Both the position numbers and the translations under genes were made by a program. The notes beneath the pieces are model-generated. The model did not search any database, had not been told where the DNA came from, and saw only the letters and a program-made list of their open reading frames with translations. Of a DNA stretch of 64,000 nt, positions 25,089 to 34,242 are shown piece after piece (the stretch's first letter is position 1; each line of letters begins with the position of its first letter). The DNA is from Desulfitobacterium_A sp034927245 (lineage in GTDB: Bacteria; Bacillota; Desulfitobacteriia; Desulfitobacteriales; Desulfitobacteriaceae). The DNA lies in the NCBI RefSeq assembly GCF_034927245.1, contig NZ_JAYFQK010000049.1:38550-102549 (forward strand), written 5' to 3'.

Positions 25089-26330
25089 TCACTTAAGCGT
25101 CCATCCCAAACCCTCACACACCGGGCAGGGTTTGCCGTAACGCGCGGCCAGGGTCTGTCCGACCTTTTTGCGGGTCATTTCCACCAGGCCGAGTTGGGTC
25201 AGCCCCATGATTTGGCACTTCACCTTATCCTGTGCGCAGGCTTTTTCCAGTGTCGTTAGGACCTGCTTTTGATCTTCTTCCGAAGTCATATCGATAAAAT
25301 CAATAATAATGATTCCGCCGTAGTTGCGCAGGCGCAGCTGCCGGGCGATTTCCTCCGCTGCCTCGCAGTTTGTGTGCAAAACGGTATGTTCAAGAGAGCT
25401 CTTGCCGATATATTTTCCGGTATTGACATCGATTACCGTTAAAGCTTCCGTCTGTTGGATAACCAAATACCCTCCGCTTTTCAGCCAAACTTTGGGGCGC
25501 AAAGCTTTGCGGATTTCCTCATCGACGCTATAATCCTCAAAAAGATTCTCCTTATAAACCAAGCGCACATGATTCGCCGCGGGATGGCCCAGCTTACGCA
25601 GGGTATTCCGCAATCCGTCCGCAACCTCAGTTTGGTTAACGGTCAGTGCTTCTACCTTTGAGTCGATCCATTCCCGAAGCATGCGAGATAATAAATCGAC
25701 ATCCTCATGGACCAGCCCCGGGACCGAAGCATGGGGTAGTTTCTCGATAATATGATACCAAAGCTCGAGAAGCTTTTTCAGATCGTCCTCGAGTTCTTTT
25801 CCTTCAACTCCTTCGGCAAGCGTACGAATAATCACACCCATTCCTTGCGGGCTGATGTTTTTAGCCAGTTCTCTCAGGCGATTTCGTTCTTCTTCATCGC
25901 TGATGCGCCGTGACACGCCGATATAATCCGTTTTGGGCATCAAAACAGTATAGCGTCCGGGGATTGTTATATTGGTTGTAATGCGGGCTCCCTTGGTTGC
26001 GAAAGGTTCTTTTGTAATCTGCACCAAAAGCTCCTGACGCGGCTTTAAAACCTGCTCAATCCGCGGTAAGGGTTTCGTTTTGGATCTGGGATCATCTTCA
26101 AAGCTGGGTGGCACGGCATCAGCAACATAGAGAAATGCATTTTTCTCTAAGCCAATATCGACAAAAGCGGCTTGCATTCCGGGAAGGACATTCTCCACCC
26201 GCCCGCGGTAGATATTTCCGACCAGATGGGTAAAGGCACCTTCCTCTTCATGCACTTCAACAAGCTCGCCCTCTTCAAAGACCGCAGCCCGCATTTGTTG
26301 GGCCTGTCCTTGCAGAATAATCTCTTTCAA
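25089..26330 (-). CDS. rng: Ribonuclease E/G family protein, 413 aa
   Basis: Endoribonuclease acting in rRNA/mRNA processing. An S1 domain lies near 35-110 (LVGNIYRGRVENVLPGMQAAFVDIG). The catalytic DNase-I-like domain has the two Mg-binding Asp sites in TVIDVNTGKY (near 290) and IIIDFIDM (near 335). A zinc-link CPVCEGLG sits at the C-terminus. Size matches RNase G rather than long RNase E. TTG 26330 is preferred because GAGGAAAG precedes it and KEIILQG is the usual family start; the ATG at 26360 overlaps the upstream gene. It is the last gene of the radical-SAM/TIGR03936/rng unit. Confidence 0.93.
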   Translation of the reverse strand: MKEIILQGQAQQMRAAVFEEGELVEVHEEEGAFTHLVGNIYRGRVENVLPGMQAAFVDIGLEKNAFLYVADAVPPSFEDDPRSKTKPLPRIEQVLKPRQELLVQITKEPFATKGARITTNITIPGRYTVLMPKTDYIGVSRRISDEEERNRLRELAKNISPQGMGVIIRTLAEGVEGKELEDDLKKLLELWYHIIEKLPHASVPGLVHEDVDLLSRMLREWIDSKVEALTVNQTEVADGLRNTLRKLGHPAANHVRLVYKENLFEDYSVDEEIRKALRPKVWLKSGGYLVIQQTEALTVIDVNTGKYIGKSSLEHTVLHTNCEAAEEIARQLRLRNYGGIIIIDFIDMTSEEDQKQVLTTLEKACAQDKVKCQIMGLTQLGLVEMTRKKVGQTLAARYGKPCPVCEGLGWTLK

Positions 26331-26340
26331 GGGACTTTCC

Positions 26341-27048
26341 TCACTTCCCAAAGGCTTCATGTTCCATCGGGGAATACTTATGCCCCTGGTAACTCACATA
26401 AATTCCCGTTCGTTTCGTTCGGAGTATATCCAAGTCGAGCGGAAGGTTCTCTAAATCGCATAGGCTTGCAATCACTTCTTCAGGACGCACACTGCCTTGA
26501 TTTCCGACTTCAACTTCCAGTTCGAAAACGGCTTCGTCACCTTCGATATGACCTTCTAATTGCTTAACCCAAGGACGAATATTCTTCTCAACCCGTCCCT
26601 TTTTGCTGTAGCGCGAATATTGGATTTCCTCCCTGGCCAGCCATGAATCTATAGCCTCCTGCAAACGTTCCTGCGTTACAGGCAAGCCCATAGCCACCCT
26701 GATTCGATAACTCGCAGAATTCAAAATAGCCATTAATGCCTTGGTTCCCGGAGCAATGACCTGTCCTTCCAATAAACGGATCCCTTTCGGCAACTGTTCC
26801 TGGAGACGTCCAAGAATTTCCTTAAGCGGCAACTCCCGTGCTAATTCGATATCAACATACTCCCGTTCCCCTTCAACACCGACGGCTAGAGCCGAACCAA
26901 AGGAGATCTTGGGATGAGGATTAAACCCCTCAGAATAAGCCATTTGAATTCCGGCCCGACGTATTGAGCGTTCAAATACACGTGCTAAATCTAAATGAGC
27001 AATAAATTTTGCATCTTCCACTTTAGTAAAGGCGATTCTTACCCGCAA
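26341..27048 (-). CDS. TIGR03936-family (DUF2344) protein, 235 aa
   Basis: A conserved partner of the upstream radical SAM protein, often fused to or next to it in Firmicutes; exact reaction unknown. Family features are RVRIAFTKVEDAKFIAHLDLARVFERSIRRAG (residues 2-33) and SEGFNPHPKISFGSALAVGVEGEREYVDIEL. TTG 27048 is used because AAAGGGTGAG lies just before it and MRVRI fits the family start. A GTG at 27057 overlapping the upstream stop is the alternative. A role in tRNA or RNA modification has been suggested for such genes beside rng, but nothing visible proves it. Confidence 0.85.
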   Translation of the reverse strand: MRVRIAFTKVEDAKFIAHLDLARVFERSIRRAGIQMAYSEGFNPHPKISFGSALAVGVEGEREYVDIELARELPLKEILGRLQEQLPKGIRLLEGQVIAPGTKALMAILNSASYRIRVAMGLPVTQERLQEAIDSWLAREEIQYSRYSKKGRVEKNIRPWVKQLEGHIEGDEAVFELEVEVGNQGSVRPEEVIASLCDLENLPLDLDILRTKRTGIYVSYQGHKYSPMEHEAFGK

Positions 27049-27053
27049 GGCAC

Positions 27054-28910
27054 TCACCCTTTCAATTCAATCTGAACCCCTCTGCCCGGGCAAATTCCGC
27101 ACCCGGTGCAATCTTCATATCTACAATCCAATGTTCTGGCTTCTTGCAAAGCTTTTCGGTGTTCCGCTATTAAGAAACGCTTGGTTACGCCGCTCTCCAG
27201 GTGATCCCAAGGGAGAACATCATCGTAATCCGTTGCACGGTTAGCATAGAAGTGAGGATCTATTCCCAGGACCTTGAAACTCTCCAGCCAGGTATCGTAT
27301 TTAAAATGTTCGGCCCAGCCATCAAACTTACAACCGTTCTTAAAGGCCAATTCAAGAACATCCGCAAGACGGCGGTCACCTTTGGCAAAAACAGCTTCTA
27401 AAAAACTCGTTTCAACATCATGATAATTATATTTTATGCGGCGATCCCTCAGCTTCTCCTTAAGATATCTTTGTTTTTGTTCAAGGGATGCCATCCCCTC
27501 CTGCGGTTCCCATTGGAATGGAGTATGACCTTTGGGAACAAATGAACTGGTTGAAACCGTAACCTTGACATTGCGTCTTCCCAGTTTTGTCCCCAGATCA
27601 ACCACTTGTTTGGCAAGGACAGCGATCCCATCGATATCTTCTTGGGTCTCCGTCGGCAGTCCGATCATAAAGTAAAGCTTAATCGTGGACCAACCCGCTT
27701 TAAACGCTGACTCGGCAGCCTGCATTAGGTTTTCCTCAGTGACTCCCTTGTTGATTACATCGCGCAGACGCTGTGTCCCCGCTTCGGGAGCAAACGTCAA
27801 ACCCGACTTGCGGACTTTCTGGACTTCCTGGGCGAGTCCTACATCAAAAGAATCCAATCTCAACGAAGGAAGAGAAACGCTTACCTTTTCGTCACTGAAT
27901 TTATCAAGAATCCCGTGAATTAAGGGCTGAACACATGTGTAATCTCCCGAAGAAAGTGAAGTTAATGAAACTTCTTCATACCCGGTCGCCTTCACCATTT
28001 CTTCCGTTTGGCGTAAAAGCGTTTCCGGAGAACGTTCCCGAACCGGCCGATAAATCATCCCCGCCTGGCAGAATCGGCAGCCTCTTGAACATCCTCTCAT
28101 GACCTCCAGCATCATTCGGTCATGAACGATTCCCATATAGGGTACGATCGGATTTGTGGGGAAGAAGGCATCATCGAGATTTTGAACGACCGCCTTTTCG
28201 ATTGTCTCCGGGGATCTCGGATCAGCGACCACCTTTTCAATCCGTCCATCTTCTTTGTAGGAGATATCATAAAATTCCGGGACATAAACCCCTTGAATTT
28301 TTGTAACCTTTAAGAGGAACTCTTCACGCGGCACCGGATTCTTCTTTTGCTCTTCAAGAAGCTTGAGAAGCTCCGGTACTGTCTCTTCTCCTTCACCCAG
28401 CATGAAGAAATCAATAAATGGGGCAATCGGTTCCGGAGTAAAGGCACACGGCCCCCCCGCAATAATCCAAGGGTGTTCCGGTCCGCGATCTTTAGCCCGA
28501 AGCGGTATTCCCGCAAGATCCAGCATGTTCAGGATATTCGAATAACTCATCTCATATTGCAGGGTAAAACCGATGATATCGAAATCCCGGAGTGGACGAA
28601 AAGATTCAAGGGTAAAGAGGGGGATCTTCTTTTCCCTCATTTTCTCCTCCATGTCTACCCAAGGAGCGAAAACCCGTTCACAGAGAGCATTTGCACTAGA
28701 ATTAATAAGGGCATATAAAATTCGTGTACCTAAATGCGACATTCCGACTTCATAAACATCAGGGAAGGCAAAAACCATATGGACTGCTGTTTCTTCCCAT
28801 TCTTTGTGAATCGAATTCCACTCAGAACCTAAATAGCGGCTTGGCTTTTGAACTTTCGGCAAGAATCTTTCAACCTGTTCACGTATTTCTGCCGCTGTCA
28901 TATCACTCAT
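27054..28910 (-). CDS. B12-binding-domain radical SAM protein (TIGR03960 family), 618 aa
   Basis: Radical SAM enzyme with the cluster motif CSRGCRFCQAG near residue 285. The N-terminal region (AFPDVYEVGMSHLG...FTLQYEMSYSNILNMLDLAGIPL) resembles cobalamin-binding radical SAM enzymes. The C-terminus is Cys-rich (CRYEDCTGCGICPGRG) and could hold another metal centre. ATG 28910 is preferred because AGGAGG lies upstream, although the 12-base spacing is long; the extended frame N-terminus looks non-coding. It is first of three genes ending with rng. Substrate unknown. Confidence 0.88.
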   Translation of the reverse strand: MSDMTAAEIREQVERFLPKVQKPSRYLGSEWNSIHKEWEETAVHMVFAFPDVYEVGMSHLGTRILYALINSSANALCERVFAPWVDMEEKMREKKIPLFTLESFRPLRDFDIIGFTLQYEMSYSNILNMLDLAGIPLRAKDRGPEHPWIIAGGPCAFTPEPIAPFIDFFMLGEGEETVPELLKLLEEQKKNPVPREEFLLKVTKIQGVYVPEFYDISYKEDGRIEKVVADPRSPETIEKAVVQNLDDAFFPTNPIVPYMGIVHDRMMLEVMRGCSRGCRFCQAGMIYRPVRERSPETLLRQTEEMVKATGYEEVSLTSLSSGDYTCVQPLIHGILDKFSDEKVSVSLPSLRLDSFDVGLAQEVQKVRKSGLTFAPEAGTQRLRDVINKGVTEENLMQAAESAFKAGWSTIKLYFMIGLPTETQEDIDGIAVLAKQVVDLGTKLGRRNVKVTVSTSSFVPKGHTPFQWEPQEGMASLEQKQRYLKEKLRDRRIKYNYHDVETSFLEAVFAKGDRRLADVLELAFKNGCKFDGWAEHFKYDTWLESFKVLGIDPHFYANRATDYDDVLPWDHLESGVTKRFLIAEHRKALQEARTLDCRYEDCTGCGICPGRGVQIELKG

Positions 28911-29006
28911 GCTGAAGATGTTCCTCCTTGTTTCATTGTAATTAAATATTATAACACAAGTTGTCCGTATATACCAGGTCAGACCGGTCATCAACTGGCC
29001 CCTATA

Positions 29007-29882
29007 TCACAGTTTACCCACCGGATAATGGATCCCATACTGCAGCATTCCCTCAACGACCTGCGTTTCCGTCAACATTTTCTCCGTCTGAAAATCTTTC
29101 CCCGGTAAATGAATCAAAGCATAGCGATCCGGCGTCAGCTCCTCCACAATTCGCACCAACGGGGTTTCGGCATAAGCGGTTAAAACTTTACTTTTCATTA
29201 GCCCCTTGTGGAGGAGTTCCTCCTTTTTGCGGGTCAGCTGACGGAGGAAAACAATTCGAGCGGATTCTATTTCCTTCTTTCCCGATAATAAAAAAAAGAG
29301 CGCTAAGATTAAAAATGTAATCAAGCTGCCCAAAGAATTTTCTTTTCCCGGCAGAGTCAGCCCCGCTATAACAAGAAACCCGCCAAACACTTGGCCGAGA
29401 CGGGCAAATACTTTCGTTGTCCGGACAAAACCAAACGCATCTGAAAAAAGCGCCCTGGCCACCCGCCCTCCATCGAGGGGAAGAATGGGAAGCAAATTAA
29501 AAGCAGCCAGCCAAAAATTGATGCGTACAAAATCCTCCCCGCTCGGACCGTTCCAATAACCCAGCCAGCGTAGGGATTGGGCGGCAAACATCAGTACGAG
29601 GTTAAATACCGGTCCCGCAAGAGCCATGATACTCTCTTCGATTTTTCGTCCTTCAAAAAGATCATCACAATAGGCAGCCCCGCCAAACGGGAATAATTCC
29701 AGTCCCACAACCTGAAAACCATACGCCTTAGCGGTCAGCAAATGCGCCAGCTCATGGCCGATAACAAGGGCAAAGATTAGAAGAGCCTGGGTTATCAGCC
29801 CCAGGGCTCCATAAGCAAGCAGTACCAATAAAAATGTGGGATGAACTTTGATGCTCAGGCCGCGAATGTTTACAACTTCCAA
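29007..29882 (-). CDS. spoIVFB: Site-2 protease, SpoIVFB-like M50 metallopeptidase, 291 aa
   Basis: Intramembrane zinc protease. SpoIVFB cleaves pro-sigma-K in the mother cell. The first zinc motif is HELAH at residues 43-47 inside a hydrophobic helix. The third ligand is in LPILPLDGGRV near residue 137 (LDGG motif). About six hydrophobic segments are visible. A C-terminal cytoplasmic part (from about 215) would correspond to the CBS-like region. TTG start at 29882 follows GAGGGGGG. Its place next to the SpoIVFA-like gene and near minCDE is the sporulation-cluster order of B. subtilis. Confidence 0.9.
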   Translation of the reverse strand: MEVVNIRGLSIKVHPTFLLVLLAYGALGLITQALLIFALVIGHELAHLLTAKAYGFQVVGLELFPFGGAAYCDDLFEGRKIEESIMALAGPVFNLVLMFAAQSLRWLGYWNGPSGEDFVRINFWLAAFNLLPILPLDGGRVARALFSDAFGFVRTTKVFARLGQVFGGFLVIAGLTLPGKENSLGSLITFLILALFFLLSGKKEIESARIVFLRQLTRKKEELLHKGLMKSKVLTAYAETPLVRIVEELTPDRYALIHLPGKDFQTEKMLTETQVVEGMLQYGIHYPVGKL

Positions 29883-29975
29883 ACAGAACCCCCCTCTGTT
29901 AGAACGGACGCGTCAATTCAGGCGGGATAAACCTACCGGCAGAATCCCCGATGTTTTGGCTATGCTGAAATGGGT

Positions 29976-30731
29976 TTACTTCGCGGTCTGCACGAGATAA
30001 GGCAGTGGATTTACAGGCTTACCGTCTTTACGCAGCTCAAAATGGAGCCAGGGCTTCTTAAGCGGGGCTGAAAGTCCGACAGTACCAATTATATCCCCCG
30101 TCTGAATCGCTTGCCCCTTTTGAACCTTAACATCGCCTAGATTCGCAAGGACTGCTATCCAACCATTGGCAAAGTCCAGCTTAACGAGCCGGCCAAGCTG
30201 GGCATCTTCACCCACCTCGATCACAACCCCGGTATAAGGGGAAACGACGGGGATACCCAGCGAACTCCCGATATCAATTCCGTTATGAATACTTCCCTTG
30301 CCCTGCCCTCCATCCATTGTCCCAAAAGCGGCCATAACCGGACCCGATATTGGAGGAACAAATTTGCCCTTCATTGCGGCATCGACCGGAGTTGATTTAC
30401 TTCCGATAGTCCCCATACCTAAGGCTTCCTTAGCCATATCATTCATTTGAGCATATAAATCCCCGTTTTGGATAGTTCCCTTATATGCCGAATAGATAAA
30501 TTGGGACATAGCATCTTGGCCTTTGGAAGCAAAAAACATTAAAAGGAAAAAAACAACCGACAAAACTGCCTTTTTCTGCATTTCTGTCCAAGAATGAAGG
30601 ATTTCTCGATTCGGGTGTTTTGGAGGCGTCCTTTTAACAGGCCAATCCTCAAACTTCATTCCGCGTTCACGTCCGACTTCTTGGGCGGCTCGTTCCCATT
30701 CCCAGTCATCCCAGCGTTCAAATGGATTCAT
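29976..30731 (-). CDS. spoIVFA: SpoIVFA-like M23 (LytM)-domain membrane protein, 251 aa
   Basis: A cytoplasmic N-terminus rich in Trp and charged residues, one membrane helix near residues 52-70, and an extracytoplasmic LytM domain (about 130-250). SpoIVFA inhibits and anchors SpoIVFB until it is processed. HNGIDIG gives the HxxxD pair, but the usual HxH is reduced to WLHFELR, with the first His replaced by Trp. The domain is therefore probably not a functional zinc endopeptidase, as expected for SpoIVFA. ATG 30731 has AAGGGGTGG upstream. It sits 93 bp before spoIVFB. Confidence 0.83.
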   Translation of the reverse strand: MNPFERWDDWEWERAAQEVGRERGMKFEDWPVKRTPPKHPNREILHSWTEMQKKAVLSVVFFLLMFFASKGQDAMSQFIYSAYKGTIQNGDLYAQMNDMAKEALGMGTIGSKSTPVDAAMKGKFVPPISGPVMAAFGTMDGGQGKGSIHNGIDIGSSLGIPVVSPYTGVVIEVGEDAQLGRLVKLDFANGWIAVLANLGDVKVQKGQAIQTGDIIGTVGLSAPLKKPWLHFELRKDGKPVNPLPYLVQTAK

Positions 30732-30784
30732 TCTTTTCCACCCCTTAGCTCGTACACTTACTTATTCTTATGCCAAAGAATGAA

Positions 30785-30823
30785 AAAAAGAACTGCCTTG
30801 CCATCGGCAAAGCAGTTCTTTTT
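30785..30823 (-). terminator. Terminator between rodA and the spoIVFA-like gene
   Basis: AAAAAGAACTGC (30785-30796) pairs with GCAGTTCTTTTT (30812-30823), and TTGCC/GGCAA continues the stem inside. The T-run is present in both directions. It lies about 200 bp after rodA, beyond element B2. Confidence 0.88.
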
Positions 30824-30842
30824 ATCTAAATATATAACCTTC

Positions 30843-31028
30843 GTAGCAACTTCACGCACAGAAGTAAACGATTTCGCGGAAGGGCGGTAAGGTACATTAC
30901 GCTTTCGTGGGGTAGCGAAGCCAGTGGTTCACTTCTGGTCGAGTCCCTGAGGTTTGGCGGAGCTCCCACGGAAGCTAATGTGCTAGCCCTGGAGCGCTAA
31001 GTGAACAGATGTGCGGGAAGTTGCGCTA
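30843..31028 (+). repeat. Repeat family B, copy B2 (MITE-like), about 186 bp
   Basis: The left end GTAGCAACTTCACGCACA (30843-30860) and right end TGTGCGGGAAGTTGCGCTA (31010-31028) are imperfect inverted repeats. The interior aligns with B1 and B3: GCGAAGCCAGTGGTTCAC, AGGTTTGGCGGAGCTCCC, TAGCCCTGGAGCGCTAA. The last three bases form the stop codon of rodA. Confidence 0.82.
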
Positions 31029-32189
31029 AAACATCAGTCGCTGTCGTCTAATATTAATGCTTAACAAAAGGCCTACACCTATCATATTGGTCAACATCGC
31101 ACTTCCGCCATAACTAATAAACGGAAGCGGAATCCCCGTTACCGGCATAATACCGGAAGTCATCCCGACATTGACAAGAATATGAAAGATATACATGCTC
31201 ACGATTCCGGTGCTCACAAGCATTCCATATGCATCTTGAGATTTTGAAGCGATATTAATGGCTCGCAAAAGGAACATAGCAAACAAAAACAGCAAGGTAA
31301 TCGTTCCAATAAATCCGAACTCTTCTCCAACTACAGAAAAGATAAAGTCTGTATGATGCTCTGGCAAAAAGTTGAGCTGAGCCTGTGTCCCTTCACGATA
31401 TCCCTTACCCCAAAGTCCGCCTGAGCCTATGGCCCAGATCGATTGGATAATATGATATCCATCGCCTGAGGTATCTGACATCGGGTCCAAAAAGATGGTT
31501 AAACGTTTCAACTGATAATCATGGAACGGCAAAGGAAGACCTTCTGCAAATTTAAGAAAACCAGGTAAATCTGTAGAAAAATGCAGCCATAAAACGAAAG
31601 CAACAATTAAGAGTCCCACTGCTAAAAGTCCGCCAAATTTCCAAGGATTCGCCCCCGCGATAAACATCATCCCTACAAAAATCGCCGCAAAGACTAAGGT
31701 TGTTCCCAGGTCAGGTTGTTTAAAAATCAACGCCATGGGAACTGCTACATATAAAAAGGGTGGAATAAAATCCCGAAAGCGGTTTAATTTACCCTGTCGT
31801 TTAGCCAGAAAATCAGCAAACGTTAAGATGATAAAGATCTTGGCAAATTCAGAAGGCTGAATCTTAAAGCCCGCGGTCACCGGAATCCAACGCTGTGCTC
31901 CTTTAGCCGAGCTGCCAAAAACAAAAACGGCAAGCAGCAAAGCAATGTTGAATCCATAGATCCACCAACTAAACTTCCTAAACTTCTGATAATCGACGGA
32001 AGCGATCGCAATGGCAATACCAAGACCTATAACAATCCACATCAACTGGTTCTTCACATAATAATACGGTTGAGACTCAACTAAGTTTACGGATGCCGTA
32101 CTCAAGATGACTAGGCTAGCACCCAAAAGAAGCAGAAGTATAAACACAAAGAAAAAATCGAGATTCTTAAAGGTGCGGCGATTAAGCAT
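31026..32189 (-). CDS. rodA: Rod-shape-determining SEDS protein RodA, 387 aa
   Basis: SEDS glycan polymerase that works with PBP2 in lateral wall synthesis. About ten membrane helices are visible. Signatures include KPDLGTTLVFAAI, the large loop with WAIGSGGLWGKGYREGTQAQLNFLPEHHTDFIFSVVGEEFGF (near 265-310) and TGIPLPFISYGGSAML near 365. ATG 32189 follows AAAGGGGAAC. FtsW is an alternative, but adjacency to min, mrdA and mre genes favours RodA. The TAG stop lies inside the inverted end of repeat B2, so insertion may have set the present C-terminus. Confidence 0.92.
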   Translation of the reverse strand: MLNRRTFKNLDFFFVFILLLLLGASLVILSTASVNLVESQPYYYVKNQLMWIVIGLGIAIAIASVDYQKFRKFSWWIYGFNIALLLAVFVFGSSAKGAQRWIPVTAGFKIQPSEFAKIFIILTFADFLAKRQGKLNRFRDFIPPFLYVAVPMALIFKQPDLGTTLVFAAIFVGMMFIAGANPWKFGGLLAVGLLIVAFVLWLHFSTDLPGFLKFAEGLPLPFHDYQLKRLTIFLDPMSDTSGDGYHIIQSIWAIGSGGLWGKGYREGTQAQLNFLPEHHTDFIFSVVGEEFGFIGTITLLFLFAMFLLRAINIASKSQDAYGMLVSTGIVSMYIFHILVNVGMTSGIMPVTGIPLPFISYGGSAMLTNMIGVGLLLSINIRRQRLMF

Positions 32190-32259
32190 GAATAGTTCCC
32201 CTTTGTCAATTTCTCTGATTCAATTATAACATAAGGAACTAGAATTCTAAAAATCTTGT

Positions 32260-32550
32260 CTATAACTGAACTTTTTCCCTATTCGCTGCATAATCCCTCT
32301 TCATGCGAACAACAGGAATATTCGCAACTAAAGCAACCTCACGATCATCTTGGCTGAGATTAACCTCCAAAGCAGATTCATCAATTTCCATATAGTTTGT
32401 AATGACCTTAATTAAATCTTCTTTCAAATTGTTCAGCATCTGGGGCGAAATACTGGCTCGATCATGTACAAGAACAAGGCGTAAGCGTTCTTTTGCAATG
32501 TTTTTGGAAGAATCTTCACGGCCAAGCATCTTATTAATAAACTCTAACAA
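32260..32550 (-). CDS. minE: Cell-division topological specificity factor MinE, 96 aa
   Basis: MinE stimulates MinD ATPase and drives Min oscillation. The start LLEFINKMLG is the membrane-binding amphipathic segment. NIAKERLRLVLVHDRASISPQML is the MinD-contact region. A topological-specificity domain completes the protein. TTG 32550 is chosen because AGGAGGAG lies about eight bases upstream and the resulting N-terminus matches MinE; the GTG at 32580 would add ten unrelated residues. B. subtilis lacks MinE, so this Min system is of the oscillating clostridial type. Confidence 0.93.
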   Translation of the reverse strand: MLEFINKMLGREDSSKNIAKERLRLVLVHDRASISPQMLNNLKEDLIKVITNYMEIDESALEVNLSQDDREVALVANIPVVRMKRDYAANREKVQL

Positions 32551-32579
32551 GCTTAACTCCTCCTCTCTGCGTCCAAACA

Positions 32580-33374
32580 CTAATGCATTCCAAAGAATCT
32601 TTTTACCTTGTCAACAAAACCATCCGGAGCATCAAGGTTCATAAGAGGTACTTCTTCCCCTTGGATTCTTCGAGTAATGCGACGATAGGCTTCACCGGCA
32701 TGAGAGGAAGAATCGATCACCGCAGGTTCTCCGCGGTTTGTCGAGATGACAATGCTTTCATCATCAGGAACAACTCCAATGAGATCGATCGCCAAAATAT
32801 CCATAATATCGGAAATATCCATCATGTCCCCGCGTTTAACCATGGCAGGACGAATCCGATTGATAATAAGGCGTGGATTTCTTAGGTCTGCGGCTTCCAA
32901 TAACCCAATAATCCGATCCGCATCACGAACGGCACTGACTTCCGGTGTTGTAACCACAATGGCACGGTCAGCCCCTGCAATCGCATTGCGGAAGCCTTGT
33001 TCAATTCCGGCGGGACAATCGATGATTGCATAATCGTACTCATTCTTGAGTTCCTGTGCTAAGGCTCTCATCTGGTCTTGATTAACAGCCGACTTATCCT
33101 TTGTTTGAGCAGCCGGTAAAAGATAAAGATTTTCGAAACGCTTGTCTTTAATTAAAGCTTGCTTCAAACGGCAGTTTCCGCTGGTTACATCGACAATATC
33201 ATAAACGATCCGGTTCTCCAGACCCATTACTACATCCAAATTACGTAAACCGATATCGGTATCCACCAGAACCACTTTATGTCCCACAGCCGCAAGACCC
33301 GTTCCAATGTTGGCCGAGGTGGTCGTTTTACCAACTCCTCCCTTTCCCGATGTCACGACAATAACTTCTCCCAT
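32580..33374 (-). CDS. minD: Septum-site determining ATPase MinD, 264 aa
   Basis: Membrane-associated ParA-like ATPase that positions the division site. The deviant Walker A is TSGKGGVGKTTTSANIG at residues 8-24, with the signature Lys. DTDIGLRNLDVVMGLENR and the Walker B-like YAIIDCPAGIEQGF follow. The C-terminal amphipathic membrane-targeting helix is present (FVDKVKRFFGMH). It is flanked by minC upstream and minE downstream, in the usual order. Confidence 0.97.
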   Translation of the reverse strand: MGEVIVVTSGKGGVGKTTTSANIGTGLAAVGHKVVLVDTDIGLRNLDVVMGLENRIVYDIVDVTSGNCRLKQALIKDKRFENLYLLPAAQTKDKSAVNQDQMRALAQELKNEYDYAIIDCPAGIEQGFRNAIAGADRAIVVTTPEVSAVRDADRIIGLLEAADLRNPRLIINRIRPAMVKRGDMMDISDIMDILAIDLIGVVPDDESIVISTNRGEPAVIDSSSHAGEAYRRITRRIQGEEVPLMNLDAPDGFVDKVKRFFGMH

Positions 33375-33427
33375 AGCTAAACCTACCTTTCCAAAATTAT
33401 TCGTGTATCAACTCGGAATATCTTGTT

Positions 33428-34108
33428 CTATCTCCCTTTTCCTCTTATCCCGATTATCTGTAATCCATCAACCATGAGCTGATTGTCTTTAATTTTTGCA
33501 ATTTCAGGACCGCGCCAATCCTCCGTTCCTTCCGGTGAGCGAGCTACGACATCTGCAATCCGTAACTGAGTTGGAGCAAGATGGTATGCACTAACGGTTG
33601 CTTTGCGTTCCCCGGTTGCTCCGGCATGAGCAACCCCACGAAGTGAACCCATAACGGCTATATTTCCTGTCGCAATTATTTCAGCCCCGGGATTGACATC
33701 TCCAAGGACAACGACATGTCCTTCAAATTGAATACTTGCTCCGGAGCGCAGAGTCCGTTCAACAAAAAGACAAGGACCTTCAACCATGTCCTCATCCCAA
33801 ACTCGGGCTTTCTCCGATTCAATATTAACAGAATTTGAATTCTGGATCGGGGTATAAACTTGCTCAGCAGTTAACCAACCCGCTAAAGTAAGTCCATATT
33901 GGGTTAGAGCTTGCCCTAATTCTTCTTTTTCCTCAATCGCAAAATTTCTGTCTCCCCCGTAACAGCGAACGGCTGCTCCCTGAAGAAATTGTTCTGAATC
34001 ACTAAGCAGCTTCTGAAGTTCATCCATCAAAACTGAGAATTCCGCCTCAGGATCCAAATATAAAACCAATCCATCCCTAGTTCCTTTTAAGGCTATGTGT
34101 TCTATCAA
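33428..34108 (-). CDS. minC: Septum-site determining protein MinC, 226 aa
   Basis: FtsZ polymerisation inhibitor. The N-terminal FtsZ-binding domain (1-105) is variable. The C-terminal beta-helix (about 115-226) carries the conserved RTLRSGASIQFEGHVVVLGDVNPGAEIIATGNIAVMGSLRG and GVAHAGATG, which bind MinD. TTG 34108 follows GGGGG by seven bases; the TTG at 34126 has no clear signal. It is first gene of minC-minD-minE. Confidence 0.93.
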   Translation of the reverse strand: MIEHIALKGTRDGLVLYLDPEAEFSVLMDELQKLLSDSEQFLQGAAVRCYGGDRNFAIEEKEELGQALTQYGLTLAGWLTAEQVYTPIQNSNSVNIESEKARVWDEDMVEGPCLFVERTLRSGASIQFEGHVVVLGDVNPGAEIIATGNIAVMGSLRGVAHAGATGERKATVSAYHLAPTQLRIADVVARSPEGTEDWRGPEIAKIKDNQLMVDGLQIIGIRGKGR

Positions 34109-34184
34109 TGGTAATCCCCCGCCCAATAAGATGCTTGTTCAATAAGTTCTACAAAACGGTTCAAATACCCTTTAACCTACGAAA

Positions 34185-34212
34185 AAAAACAAGGATGAAT
34201 TTCCTTGTTTTT
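34185..34212 (-). terminator. Weak terminator after mrdA
   Basis: AAAAACAAGGA pairs with TCCTTGTTTTT over 11 bp around a 6-nt loop. The stem is A/T-rich and ends in T residues on the minus strand. It lies between the mrdA stop and minC. Confidence 0.65.
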
Positions 34213-34242
34213 CTGCGTCGTTTCGTATTTTTACCGCATAGA

